A stretch of 18,270 nt of DNA, from assembly GCA_027579435.1 (NCBI GenBank), contig JANBPK010001661.1:1-18270 (forward strand), read 5' to 3'. A program made the translations under genes and the position numbers. Under the pieces are notes generated by a model that saw only the letters and a list, made by a program, of their open reading frames with translations, had not been told where the DNA came from and did not search any database. The stretch comes from Candolleomyces eurysporus. Taxonomy: Eukaryota > Basidiomycota > Agaricomycetes > Agaricales > Psathyrellaceae. Each line of letters opens with the position of its first letter. Position 1 is the stretch's first letter. Below, in pieces: positions 9,355-18,270 of this stretch.

Positions 9355-12300
9355 CTACTGAACCAGCCTCGAAGGTCCAGCAACAGCATTCTGGTAGGAG
9401 GGCCCAGCACTTCGAGTAGGCGCGGTGGTGGGAACATCGGCTTCAGCCATCTCGACATCATCATCCTCTTGAGGAACAAGATACTCTATCTCTTCGAACA
9501 TATGTGGAAAGAGGATTGCCAGCATATCGTCAATCCTATCCAGGCGTGTCAGACACCTATTTGCAATTGAAGGCAGAACAAACGTACTTGAAAATGAAGT
9601 CTCCCTTCTGAAGCTTCTTCTTAATCGGAGAGTCGATGGCCTTTTGCTCATTTTCTTGCGAGAAAGAAGAGACGTCCAGAGTACCAGCAGCTTTATCCTT
9701 CGTGTAGAGTGATAGGCCTTTCCGTGCGGCCAGGTCAAGGATGTTCCTCTCTACAGTACCTTCAGCATAGTAACAATACACCTCTGTCGGTCTAGTTTGG
9801 CCCATACGGTCTATCCGAGCAATTGCTATTTCCCAAGTTAGTAAGGGAGCACGAGAGGGATGTGTGAAGCCATACCTTGCACCTCGAAACTGTGGTGTAC
9901 AACACTCTCGAGCAGGAAGACCCTGGAGGCACAAGTAACGTTCAAGCCCGCATTTTCACGTTCACTGTTGAAGCAAGGTCGATTATTAGGACGTTCTGCT
10001 GAATGAATGAGGCAACCAACCCATGAAGGAGCAGGACCAGAATATCCGGGTCCGTTCTGAACTTCTTCGCAGCACTTTCGCCTTTGGAGTTTTGGTCGAT
10101 CCTTAGGCACTGAATACCGTTCGTATGCAAAGCCCATTCGACGACTGCATGATTAAATCAGAGTTCAGAACCGAGACTTATCGCTATTGGGTGATATGTA
10201 AAAACTCACTGTGAAGGGAATCGGCCCATGCTGAAAAAACGATGCTTTTCGCACCGGGATCTTCGGTCTGCAGGTATAGGAGATGCCGAACCAGAGTTTG
10301 AATCTTGCTTCCGAAGTCGCCTAGCGATTCAACTTTCTGAATCTCGTCAAAGGCGGCTGGATCCATTAAATTGTACGAGATCTTCCGCGTGGATTGGGGT
10401 GCGGCGAATCCATCAACGGGTTGCTGAGGCGCCTCGGCTTCGGTTGGGTTGACCGTGAACCGTTGTACGGTGTCCGGATTGATTGCCACCCTGTCATATG
10501 TATTTCAGATGTGCACGGCCCGAAAAGAGTTGGAGTAAACTGACCTGCAAACAGGGCAAGTCTTTCCTTCTCGTCTCGCCAGCCAAGCTTTCATGCAGCC
10601 CTTTCGAGTAACAATATTCATATCATGCTTGCTTGGAACAGGTCGAGCATGTGCTTACCTCGCAGTAAATGTGAGCACTGTCATCGAATGTTTCGTAAGT
10701 CATCAGACCGTCCAACAGCCAAGAACATCGAACGAACCATTGAGTGATGAACCCTCGAATGAAATCGCATCTACATAAAATGCAGACATTCTCTTCATCG
10801 TCCTGGCTTTCAGCACTAGCACCCTTCTTTACAATGTTGACAAGGTACCGATGCCTAGCACGGTTCGTGTTGATCTTGCCGTCAAGCTCGGTCCGTTCAT
10901 GAAGACAATCTTCGATTGCATCTGCGAGCGATGGATGTTCCCATTCCACTTCAGCGACTGAGTCCGAGATTTCTTGCAGCTGTCGGAAGTACAGGATGCG
11001 CTCGTTGAATGCCTTTCGAATAAGAACAAGGTCGGCATCGAGTTTGTCGTGAAGTTGACCTGAACAGGGTATTCGAATCAAAATGACTACTGATTCAGTA
11101 ACCAGTGCTTACTTTGAGAGGTCATCAATCGACGGATATCTGCAATAGCGGGTGCGACAAGGTCCTTCTCCTTATCTTTGTCTGGCAATCGCTGTAATAT
11201 GGCATTGAGATCCACCAAAATCTGTCGAAGGAACCAATTAGCCTACTCGACAGTGAAGAAAGGAGGAATGCTCGAGAGACATACACTCTTGATAGCCCTC
11301 CCTTCCATTAACTTCAACAACTCCTTTCGCTTATCTGAGAGGCCTTTATACATGACCTCATGTTCCGGCTGCAGATCCACATCGTCCACAGGGGCGGCAT
11401 TCAAATCCATCAGCTGGGCAGCAGCTTTCATCGCAGCTTTCGTATGCCTTAGCTTCTTCTCCCTGACGTCGTGAGCAGCAAGGAGAGTTCGCTCGTTGAT
11501 CAACGCTTCACGTCTGTCAGCTAGGAGGGCGGCATAGGCTTGCATGTAGACTTCAGCTTCGCCTTGGTTGTCCAGGTTCCGTTGGTATTCTTGCCCATCC
11601 CCTTCGGCATCGTCAGCCTTTCCGGTGAGTGGTTGAGTGAGCAGGTCGACGATGTGCGCTCGCCATTCGAGGAGAAGCGCCGACTGTTCATTGAGGACCT
11701 CTTCGATTATTTCGTTAGCTTCTTCCATCTGTAATTTGACGATAACCCTGTGAGCATATAGCACCCAAAATGTAGACAACCAGGAGGACTTACCAAGTCA
11801 CTAGAACGGATACCGCCCTGTCCAAGATACGGTAGCTTGATGTGCAAATCCTTCGAGTTGTATCGCTTCTTGGTCAAGTCCTCGTCCAGCTGAGCCATCG
11901 CTCGAGTGGCATCGTCCTCGGAAACTGGATATCAAAGATTAACTCGCTGAACGTTGTTGAAATCGACGAGGATACGCACCTTTCAGAAGCTCTCGTCTCA
12001 GTTTCTCAGCATCCTCGTAGGCCGCATCCTCCTCCTTCGATCGTTGAAGAACATGGAAAACATCTCCCATCAAGAACTTGACTCGATGCAGAGTCAGCCT
12101 TCCCTCCCTCAGCCTCGCTTTCAACGCTTGGGTCTTCGCTCGATGCTCCTTCCCAGCAGGCGTCTTCGGAAGCCCTTTATCTTCAACATTCTCTTCCTCA
12201 TCTTCGTCCCCGTTATGATCACCGCCATCGAGTTGGTCTTGATCGACAGCATTTCCTTTTCCCTTTTTCAAGTTCGACGAGGAAGATGTTGACGCTTCCT

Positions 12301-15264
12301 GCTCCTCCTGAGCCTCCGTAGCAGCTTCTTGTTGCGCGTGTCTACGTGCAGCCGCTTCTTGCTTGAGCAATTCACCTCTTTCGTGGTGCTCCTCTAGAAC
12401 AGCATTAATCTCCTGGATGTGATCGTTGATCTCTTTCTCTGCCAGTTCGAGTGCTTCGAGGGCGCGCTCGTGCATATGTGCCATTCCATCGTTTTGCTGG
12501 ATCAGTTGAGCGTAGCGAATAATCAATTGAATCTAAGAGGCGAAGAGAAACAAGCGTCATGACGTTGATGCGATAGCTTGAGGGAGAAGTGCAAACGTAC
12601 CTTGGCTTTCCAATCTTCCATCACGTTCTTCCAGTTCTGGTCCCTCATGTTCTAACGAAACGCGTCAGCTCTATGCCGTATGTATCCTAGAATAAGAATA
12701 CCCACTTCAAGCACCGCATCCATCGATTTCAGCGCTCCCCGCTTGTACGTATCTCCTTTCTTCTGCAACTGCCCGACCTATATAAACATCATCATAAAAT
12801 CTCAGAATGTGTACAACGCACGCTAACCGAACAATCAATCCGCTCACCTGAGGATGGGTACAAATACCACGCAGTCTCCTTATAGAAGACCTAAGTAACG
12901 ATCCATCAATTTCCCATCCTTCCGAGGCGGCAACACCACGAGCGTCCAATCCGAGTTCAAGCAAAACGGCTTCGAGAGCTTGGTCATAGACGTGCTGCTC
13001 GATGCGTCCGAGCTCTATGGGAACTAAGTATCGGGTTTGTTGAGGGATTGTAAGTTCTTGTTTGACGCTGGCTTTCGTGGTCCTGGTAAGAGGGCCGTCA
13101 ATATCAAACGTGAACTGGAAGGGTTGTTACGCATACCTGATAGCATAGTGCTGGAAGAACTTGGAAAACTCAGGAGCGAATCCGGGTTTGATGAGTCGTT
13201 TCCAGAGTTTGGCCGAGCCAATGGTATTTTCAAACACACGAAGGAACCTAGAATGGAGGCAGAATGAGCCTGGCATTTTATACGCTGGGGACCGGCCTCT
13301 CCACTGACTTAAGGACATGAATCAAATCGGATATCTGGGCTCGCGCTGGGGTTCCAGAAACTGCAAAAGACGACAACCGGGGAATCAAAGATACCATGTC
13401 CCTATCGCCGAGTAGTAAGTATCGGGAATCAAAAAGGATCATCGTCGAATTGGACGTACTCGAGATTCGCTCCTCCGACCATCTGCACCTCGTCCATAAT
13501 CACTCGATTCCATTCAACCATCACCAACGGACTTCGCGGACGGTCCACATTCAGATAGACCACATCCTCTCTCCGTGGACGAACGGGTGGTGCCCGTGCA
13601 ACGTTAAAGTCCGACCGTAGGACTTGATAAGTGGTAACAACAATGTCGAATTGCTGGACATAGTCGCACCACTCCAAGAGGTTCCCGTCGGAATCTCGCG
13701 TCATGTCCGGTCCTTCGTCTTTCACCACCGGTTCCGGTTTGGCCCTGGATTTAGACCTGGACTCGACGGCCTTTCCCTTTCCCTTGCTCTTCTGCTGTGC
13801 TTTCCTCTCTAGCTTCAGCGCCTTTATGCGGTCTGCTTCAAGCTGTGAGCTGGTGATTGGCACTTCGACCTTCGACCATCCATCGTACACGAGAACCTTG
13901 AGGCTCGGTGCGTGAGCCTTGATCTCGTCAACCCACTGCGACGCCAAAGCTGGCGGGGTGACAATAAGCGACGTCTGTTGCCTGGGTTAGCTGTTGAATG
14001 AGTCAAGTGGATAGTCACGTACCTTGACAGCCTTGACATCCAACCGAGCTTCGGGATCCCAGCGAGTGACGCTGGGATTGCGAGACTCGTCCGGTGGGTT
14101 CAAGAGAATCAGCGAGATCATCTCCAACGTCTTTCCAAGACCCGGTTCTTCGGCCAGAATACCGCCAAGGGCCGGAGCAGATGCAGATGGCTCCTCCGGG
14201 CTCAGTTCCCCACTCAGCCTGTGGAACCAGGAGGGATGGTTCCCGAGAGTCACTGGCATCCAGAACGAATGCTCGACGAGAGAGGTACTGGGGGCAATTT
14301 CCCCTTGTGGTGTGACGTCCAATCCTTCCCTGCCTAACAACCAACCGACGCTGCGTCGCTGGAAAGGGAGCAACGTCGGGTTGAGCAGCTCGGGCTGCAT
14401 GCTGTCGTTAGCGATCCGAGAGACCATTGGTTGCGCCGCCTGCAACACCGAATAGAAAAACGAGATGTTCACGTCGTGGGCCGAGTCCGCCTCTGGCCTG
14501 GTTCCAAAGACCGCGCCTAGGACCCGTCTCTGCGCAGCCTCCGCCAACTCAATGTACTTTTTCGGCTCTTTGCGGGAAAGTGGGTAGAATATATTGGGAA
14601 GGGAGAGGGAAACGACCAGTCGGAATTGTAAACGGAGCGACGACTCGCCGTCAAGGACAAGCGACAGTTCTGTGTACACTTGGGCCTTGTGCGCTCGCTG
14701 AAGAACGTCGCATGCGAAAACCAGGTCGACGCAAGCGGGTGCTGCGGTATAGTCTTCATCGTGAACATCCACGTCATCGATCACTTGAGGCATCACCATG
14801 AGCCATTGCTGGTTGTGCGTCGCAACCAAGCGGGACTCGTACTCAACAAGGTGTACTGAGCCCAAATTAAATGACGAGTCGTCGGAATCTTGCAACTCTT
14901 GTAAAAAGGTGGGGTCGCTTGCCCCGTCAAAATCTATGTTCAGTGTATGAGTCATTACTGGAACGCGTTGGCCGGATTGCCCGTCCCCGGGAATGTTCAA
15001 GGTAAACATCCTGGGCGACGGTAAATCAGGATAGTAAGGTCCGCGGGAGGCTGCAGAATGGCCATTTGTAGTCCTTGTACGTTTTTTGCTCCCTTCCTTT
15101 GCGTCAGGCTGCGCAGACCGTTTGGTTCCCGTCTTCGTTGCACTTTCCCGTGCTAGCTGTTTGACCAGTTGGAAATTCAGGGCTGGTGAGTCGCGGTAAT
15201 GCTTGACAAGATTCCCAATCGGCGTTGTAATCGATCCATGGTGATTACTGACAGTGTCGAGCAT
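9355..15264 (-). CDS. SNF2-family helicase with embedded RING finger, SHPRH/Irc20-like E3 ligase
   Basis: Nineteen exons join without any frame break to 1621 residues: 15264-14023, 13974-13460, 13401-13309, 13247-13137, 13082-12848, 12777-12706, 12651-12601, 12532-11980, 11924-11794, 11728-11285, 11221-11113, 11059-10738, 10677-10659, 10600-10545, 10490-10210, 10144-10021, 9964-9876, 9825-9588, 9535-9355. Lobe 1 has a Walker A EEPGLGKT (372-379) and DEVQ (575-578). A long coiled-coil and acidic linker (about 770-1180) follows. A full C3HC4 RING comes next: C1278, C1281, C1293, H1295, C1298, C1301, C1314, C1317. Lobe 2 has KSIVFSAWADSLH, GLNVTCASRVFLLE and ARIDRMGQTRP (1485-1495). This order (RING between the lobes) marks SHPRH/Irc20 proteins, DNA-repair translocases and ubiquitin ligases in the nucleus; human SHPRH ubiquitinates PCNA. 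No H15 or PHD insert was recognised. The start is the first ATG in frame, 90 nt after a TATA box. The tail after the helicase (VEMAEADVPTTAPTRS) is low-complexity. Confidence 0.93.
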
Positions 15265-15375
15265 AGAATAGGCTACCAATGATGAGGGAGGAAGGGAAGG
15301 AAGTGTGATGGAGGTGGGTAAGAGCCTATGAGAGCTCGACGCGTCCGTCGCGTCAATTTATATGATGAACCGGCG
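15265..15375 (-). promoter_or_regulatory. Promoter of the SHPRH/Irc20-like gene: TATA box and ACGCGT element
   Basis: On the minus strand TATAAAT lies at about 15357-15363, some 93-99 nt before the ATG at 15264. Between them are ACGCGT (15339-15344, the MluI cell-cycle box bound by MBF in yeasts) and a half-match ACGCGA (15348-15353), followed by a pyrimidine-rich leader up to the start codon. MBF control of DNA-replication and repair genes is established in yeasts; control of this gene is inferred. The elements lie downstream of the TATA box, which is unusual for an activator site. Confidence 0.45.
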
Positions 15376-15627
15376 AATGCCGATTCGGTACCGAAATTTG
15401 ATGCGTCGTCAAGAGCGCCATCAGCACGCGCCTTGAAAGGCGGGCCGCCCTCTAATACCATGGAGTCATGATCGGGTATTGCACCTGGAAACGTCACGAA
15501 ACAATTTATTTCAAAAGTATATCTATATTGACTCATGCAAGTATTAAATATTACGCGGCTAAAATACACAATAAAATGATTCAAATGGGAGGCAAGTTGG
15601 TAGAAATATGAAGGACCACAAAAGAAT
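15376..15627. other. Short tandem-gene spacer
   Basis: About 250 nt between the 3' end of the histidine-rich protein gene and the helicase promoter. The part 15500-15620 is AT-rich, and the minus strand downstream of the stop at 15628 carries AATAAATTG-like and TTTATT-type sequence suitable for 3' processing. Nothing else was seen. Confidence 0.4.
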
Positions 15628-17407
15628 TTAGTTGCGAGCGGCAGGAATGGCGGTTTGGGGTTCGATAGTAGTGGTCGTACGCTTCGTAACCTTCGTAGTG
15701 ATGTATTTGGGTTCCTCAGGCTGATTCTAGGTGAAAAACCGAGGTCAATCGCAAGCACGAGTAAAATTGGATGACGACTCACCATCTTGGATCCAGAAAG
15801 ATTCAACTCCTTCTCCAGATCCTGAGCGATGCCATCGATTTCACGAGTACACTCGCCGCCATGGAGGACTTTCGCGGAGATGTCGGCTTGGGATATCCCT
15901 CCCTTCAGAACACCGCCGCGCTCGACGAAATGTTCGAGCGGAATAGGAGCATGGGTCTGAGACTGGTGGACAATGGGTGCCTCGTGAGTAATCTCGTGGA
16001 TGGGAATCTTCGTATGAATGAATTGACGATCCACAGCTTCAACGGAATCAGCACCAAGCTATACAGATGTAGTGAATGAGACGTACTTTCTTTCTCAATC
16101 ACGGGCTGGATGACATGGTGGATGTGGTGATGAACATGTTCGGTGACAGCAGTTCCTTTGTCAACGACGGTTCGTTCTTTCTTCATGTGTTCCTGCAGAT
16201 ATGTAAGACGCGTTGAACACGCGATTATGTGATGAAAACGCACCATAGAATCGCGGTGTTGGTTGACTTGACCGAGGAACAAGGTATTGTCTTCAACCTT
16301 GTTAGCGTGCTGCTCCTCGATACGGGTAACGGGGTGGATCTAACGATTCAATCAGTTTTTGCAAGCTGGAAAGCACTAATAACTGGCCTACATTTTCTCT
16401 ATGAACTTCCGGCAAGGTTTCCGAGACAGTGACAGGCTGGGTGTGGTGCTGGACGTGATGAACTGTACGACATGGTCAGGATTAATTCCATAGAAAAGAG
16501 AGAAGCACAAACTGTGGCGTTCCCGCTCCTTTAATTTCTGAACATCCTCAGTCTCAAGATGGCGAATATGTTCATGAGTAACAGCTGCAAAGTGTCATTG
16601 ACGAGAACATTCTCTATCCGAGGAGGACGTACGATTCAATTGGGTCGTATCCTCGATCGTATCTCCAGTAGGCATGACGTCGCGTTTGCCATGTCCTGAG
16701 ACGTGTCGATGGTCCAAGACTGGAGAACATCAATACAAATGCGACAAGTAGCTGAACTCGGTTCACGCACTGCCTGTGTGGTCAACATGATGACTGGAGG
16801 AGAGATGACCCTTCGAACGTTCGCCAGAGTTTAGCACCTCTGTACGTTCAACCTTAGAGCCTCCCATAGATTGGCCAGTAGGGGAGCCAAGAGTGGTGGG
16901 AGAGGTTGGACCAACGCGAATGTCCTTCCCGCCATGCGTGTCGTAAGTTCCTGACTCGCGGAGACGGCCAGATTCCTTAGGAATACCTGATGAAACCGTC
17001 AAAGGCATTCCAATAGAGGAAAAGGAAGACAACTCACTCGAAATGCGAGCTCCCTGATGAGTGCCGGCCAGAGACCCGCCATGGGCCGCTGCGGCGTCCG
17101 TACCAAGACCCGCGATATCCTGGCCATTCCTCATAGTCTCCAAACCTTGGTCTGTAGTGACATCCGATTGAAGCCTCTCGGTCGCAGTGGTGCCTGAGCC
17201 GATAGGTACCTTATGGGAAGCCCGGGTTGAGTTGGTGATGGACGCGGGATCGTTCAGCTTCTCGACAGGGTCGGTTCCACCCGTGCTGAGTCGGGAACCG
17301 CGAGAGTTACGACGACGCAAGTTCTCCTCGGTCTCATTTCCGGGAACATCGTCCTTGAACATCTGCTTGACAGTGTTTCCAATTCCTACCCTCGCGCTCA
17401 GACCCAT
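15628..17407 (-). CDS. Histidine-rich 'allergen/LEA-like' basidiomycete protein
   Basis: Nine exons (17407-17038, 16986-16771, 16719-16633, 16584-16513, 16462-16392, 16339-16244, 16192-16087, 16036-15783, 15726-15628) join to 456 residues, ending TAIPAARN. There is no signal peptide or membrane helix. Residues 1-225 are hydrophilic and Gly/Ser/Thr-rich, probably disordered. From 226 on come histidine-bearing units: VTHEHIRHLE, HHVQHHTQPVTVSE, EHVHHHIHHVIQPVIEKE, then IHTKIPIHEITHEAPIVHQS. A short conserved-looking block follows (GGISQADISAKVLHGGECTREIDGIAQDLEKEL). Proteins with the 'HVHHHIHHVIQPVIEKE' motif are widespread in basidiomycetes and often labelled 'allergen'; their role is unknown, and stress protection is a guess from composition. 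An alternative start uses ATG 17459 plus G, a GTGCGT donor and acceptor GGTAG, giving MGIGNTVKQ instead of MGLSARVGIGNTVKQ. The intron 16987-17037 is 51 nt, in frame and stop-free. Confidence 0.85.
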
Positions 17408-17536
17408 GAAAACAAAAGGGGGAGAGAGGGTGGCAGAGAGAGAAGTTGAAACGCACCCATTGTGTTTGTACTCGTTCTGAAAGCGTAGTAGGTGGTTTGA
17501 GAGAAAGGCGATTGCTTGGTCTCACCTAAGAAACCG

Positions 17537-17545
17537 ATTTATATA
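17537..17545 (-). promoter_or_regulatory. TATA box of the histidine-rich protein gene
   Basis: TATATAAAT on the minus strand, about 130 nt before the ATG at 17407. Directly upstream is AGGGG (stress-response-element core), and further up (17593-17600) a TGACGTGG motif resembling CRE/ATF sites. A strong TATA box with these cores fits an inducible gene; the regulators are inferred. Confidence 0.5.
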
Positions 17546-17875
17546 CCCCTGGTGCTGTGGGTAGGATTGAGACATAAGTCTCGCATATTCCCCATGACGT
17601 GGTGGTTGAGGAAAAGGGCCAGCCCTCAAGTTAAACATCCGCGCATGGCAATGTCGCAGATGCCGGGCCGGCGACGGGCGCCTGCCAAATTTCTGCGCGC
17701 CTCCGAAGTTCAAGCTCATTCAAGGACATCACATTCAAGCACCACGGAATACTTAATACACTCAAAAATATGCATTAATTACAGAAGAAACGAGAGGGAA
17801 AGGTTCTTGTGGTTGATCGATCTCGAAACCGGAATCGACCTCAAGCTCTCTTCGCAGTCTCTTGGGAACGGCAGC
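17546..17875. promoter_or_regulatory. Upstream region of the histidine-rich gene and 3' flank of the hydrophobin
   Basis: About 330 nt between the TATA box of the histidine-rich gene and the hydrophobin stop codon; both genes are on the minus strand. It should hold the activator sites of the former (the TGACGTGG and GC-rich block GCCGGGCCGGCGACGGGC at about 17661-17678) and the hydrophobin 3' UTR. No coding exon was seen; the plus-strand frame 17516-17968 looks random. Confidence 0.4.
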
Positions 17876-18270
17876 TTAAAGGTTGATGTTGACGGGGGTG
17901 CAGCCGATGGCGACAATGCCGTCTGTAAAGTCAAATTTAGTGTTAGCATCCGCACAAACTTGATTTAGGCCCTAATCATTAGCTACTTACTGAAGGTATT
18001 GTTCTCGCAGCACACCGTCTGGGCAGAGCTGGTGGAAGCAAGTAAGCACGAATTCGAATCGACGCGTAACAAGAAAATTTACCAAGAATTTCCAGGAAGG
18101 CCGATGACAGAGATAGGGCTGCAGGTGACACCAACGGGGATGTTGACGTCCTGAACGACAATGCCCAGTAAAGCAAATAGAGCGGCTACAGCAGGAGCGC
18201 CAGCAGCTTGAACGCTGTTGCAGCATTGAATTGGCCCAGTGTTGCACTGACTCGGCGGGATGGGAGTCGG
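17876..18270 (-). CDS. Class I hydrophobin, 5' end beyond the window
   Basis: Three exons are visible (18270-18083, 18028-17991, 17922-17876) and join to the last 90 residues. All eight hydrophobin cysteines are present in the class I pattern: SQC, then QCC, VTC, NSC, VCC and IGC, ending CTPVNINL. The spacing between the CC pairs and the tail CCENNTFNGIVAIGC match Agaricomycete class I hydrophobins, which are secreted and self-assemble into amphipathic rodlet films on aerial hyphae and fruit bodies. The signal peptide and start codon lie past 18270; about 20-25 residues are missing, judged from the usual length of 105-115. The cysteine codon of NSC is split by an intron (18082-18029). The second intron (17990-17923) has a clear GCTAAC branch point. 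The frame is intact over the visible part. Confidence 0.95.

Noticed and set aside
11729..11793. Shorter 46-nt version of this helicase intron ending at CTCACAG (11748)
   Set aside because: It would shift the frame into a stop; the acceptor at 11729 (AATTACAG) keeps the frame and gives SSDLMEEANEII.
14427..14801. Plus-strand 124-residue frame
   Set aside because: Antisense shadow of helicase exon 1, whose own frame is continuous and matches the SNF2 family.

Overview
The window is nuclear DNA of a filamentous basidiomycete, most likely an Agaricomycete. The evidence is dense introns of about 48-90 nt with GT..AG borders and CTAAC-type branch points, a class I hydrophobin, a 'VHHHIHHVIQPVIEKE'-type basidiomycete protein, and a fungal VPS36 and SHPRH/Irc20-like helicase. 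Five ambiguous bases (146, 235, 3048, 3050, 5857) mark it as draft assembly. Exon joins were set by hand from splice sites, reading phase and protein continuity. Except for the cyclin-like gene, every gene model closes with a consistent reading frame.

Layout: (1) 97-1763, minus: secreted or surface protein with one transmembrane helix. (2) 1764-2679: gene-free divergent promoter region. (3) 2680-5050, plus: VPS36, ESCRT-II, with two NZF zinc fingers inside its GLUE domain. (4) 5051-6614: unusually long convergent spacer with no recognisable gene. (5) 6615-7755, minus: rhodanese-domain protein, preceded closely by (6) 7964-8515, minus: divergent cyclin-box protein; the two may be spliced together. 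(7) 8622-9354: no gene seen. (8) 9355-15264, minus: a 19-exon, 1621-residue SNF2 helicase with an embedded RING finger, with a TATA box and ACGCGT elements upstream. (9) 15628-17407, minus: 9-exon, 456-residue histidine-rich 'allergen/LEA-like' protein with a TATA box. (10) 17876-18270, minus: class I hydrophobin, 5' end cut by the window edge.

The genes do not form an evident pathway. Vps36 sorts ubiquitinated membrane cargo. The helicase/RING protein probably acts in DNA repair and ubiquitination. The hydrophobin and the TM protein belong to the cell surface. The histidine-rich protein is of unknown, possibly stress-related, function. I found no mobile element, CRISPR array, tRNA or rRNA. 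The points most worth a second look are the possible cyclin-rhodanese splice fusion, the bacterial-looking rhodanese domain, the one-histidine-module-per-exon structure of the 456-residue protein, and the RING finger whose core sits on a 19-nt microexon.
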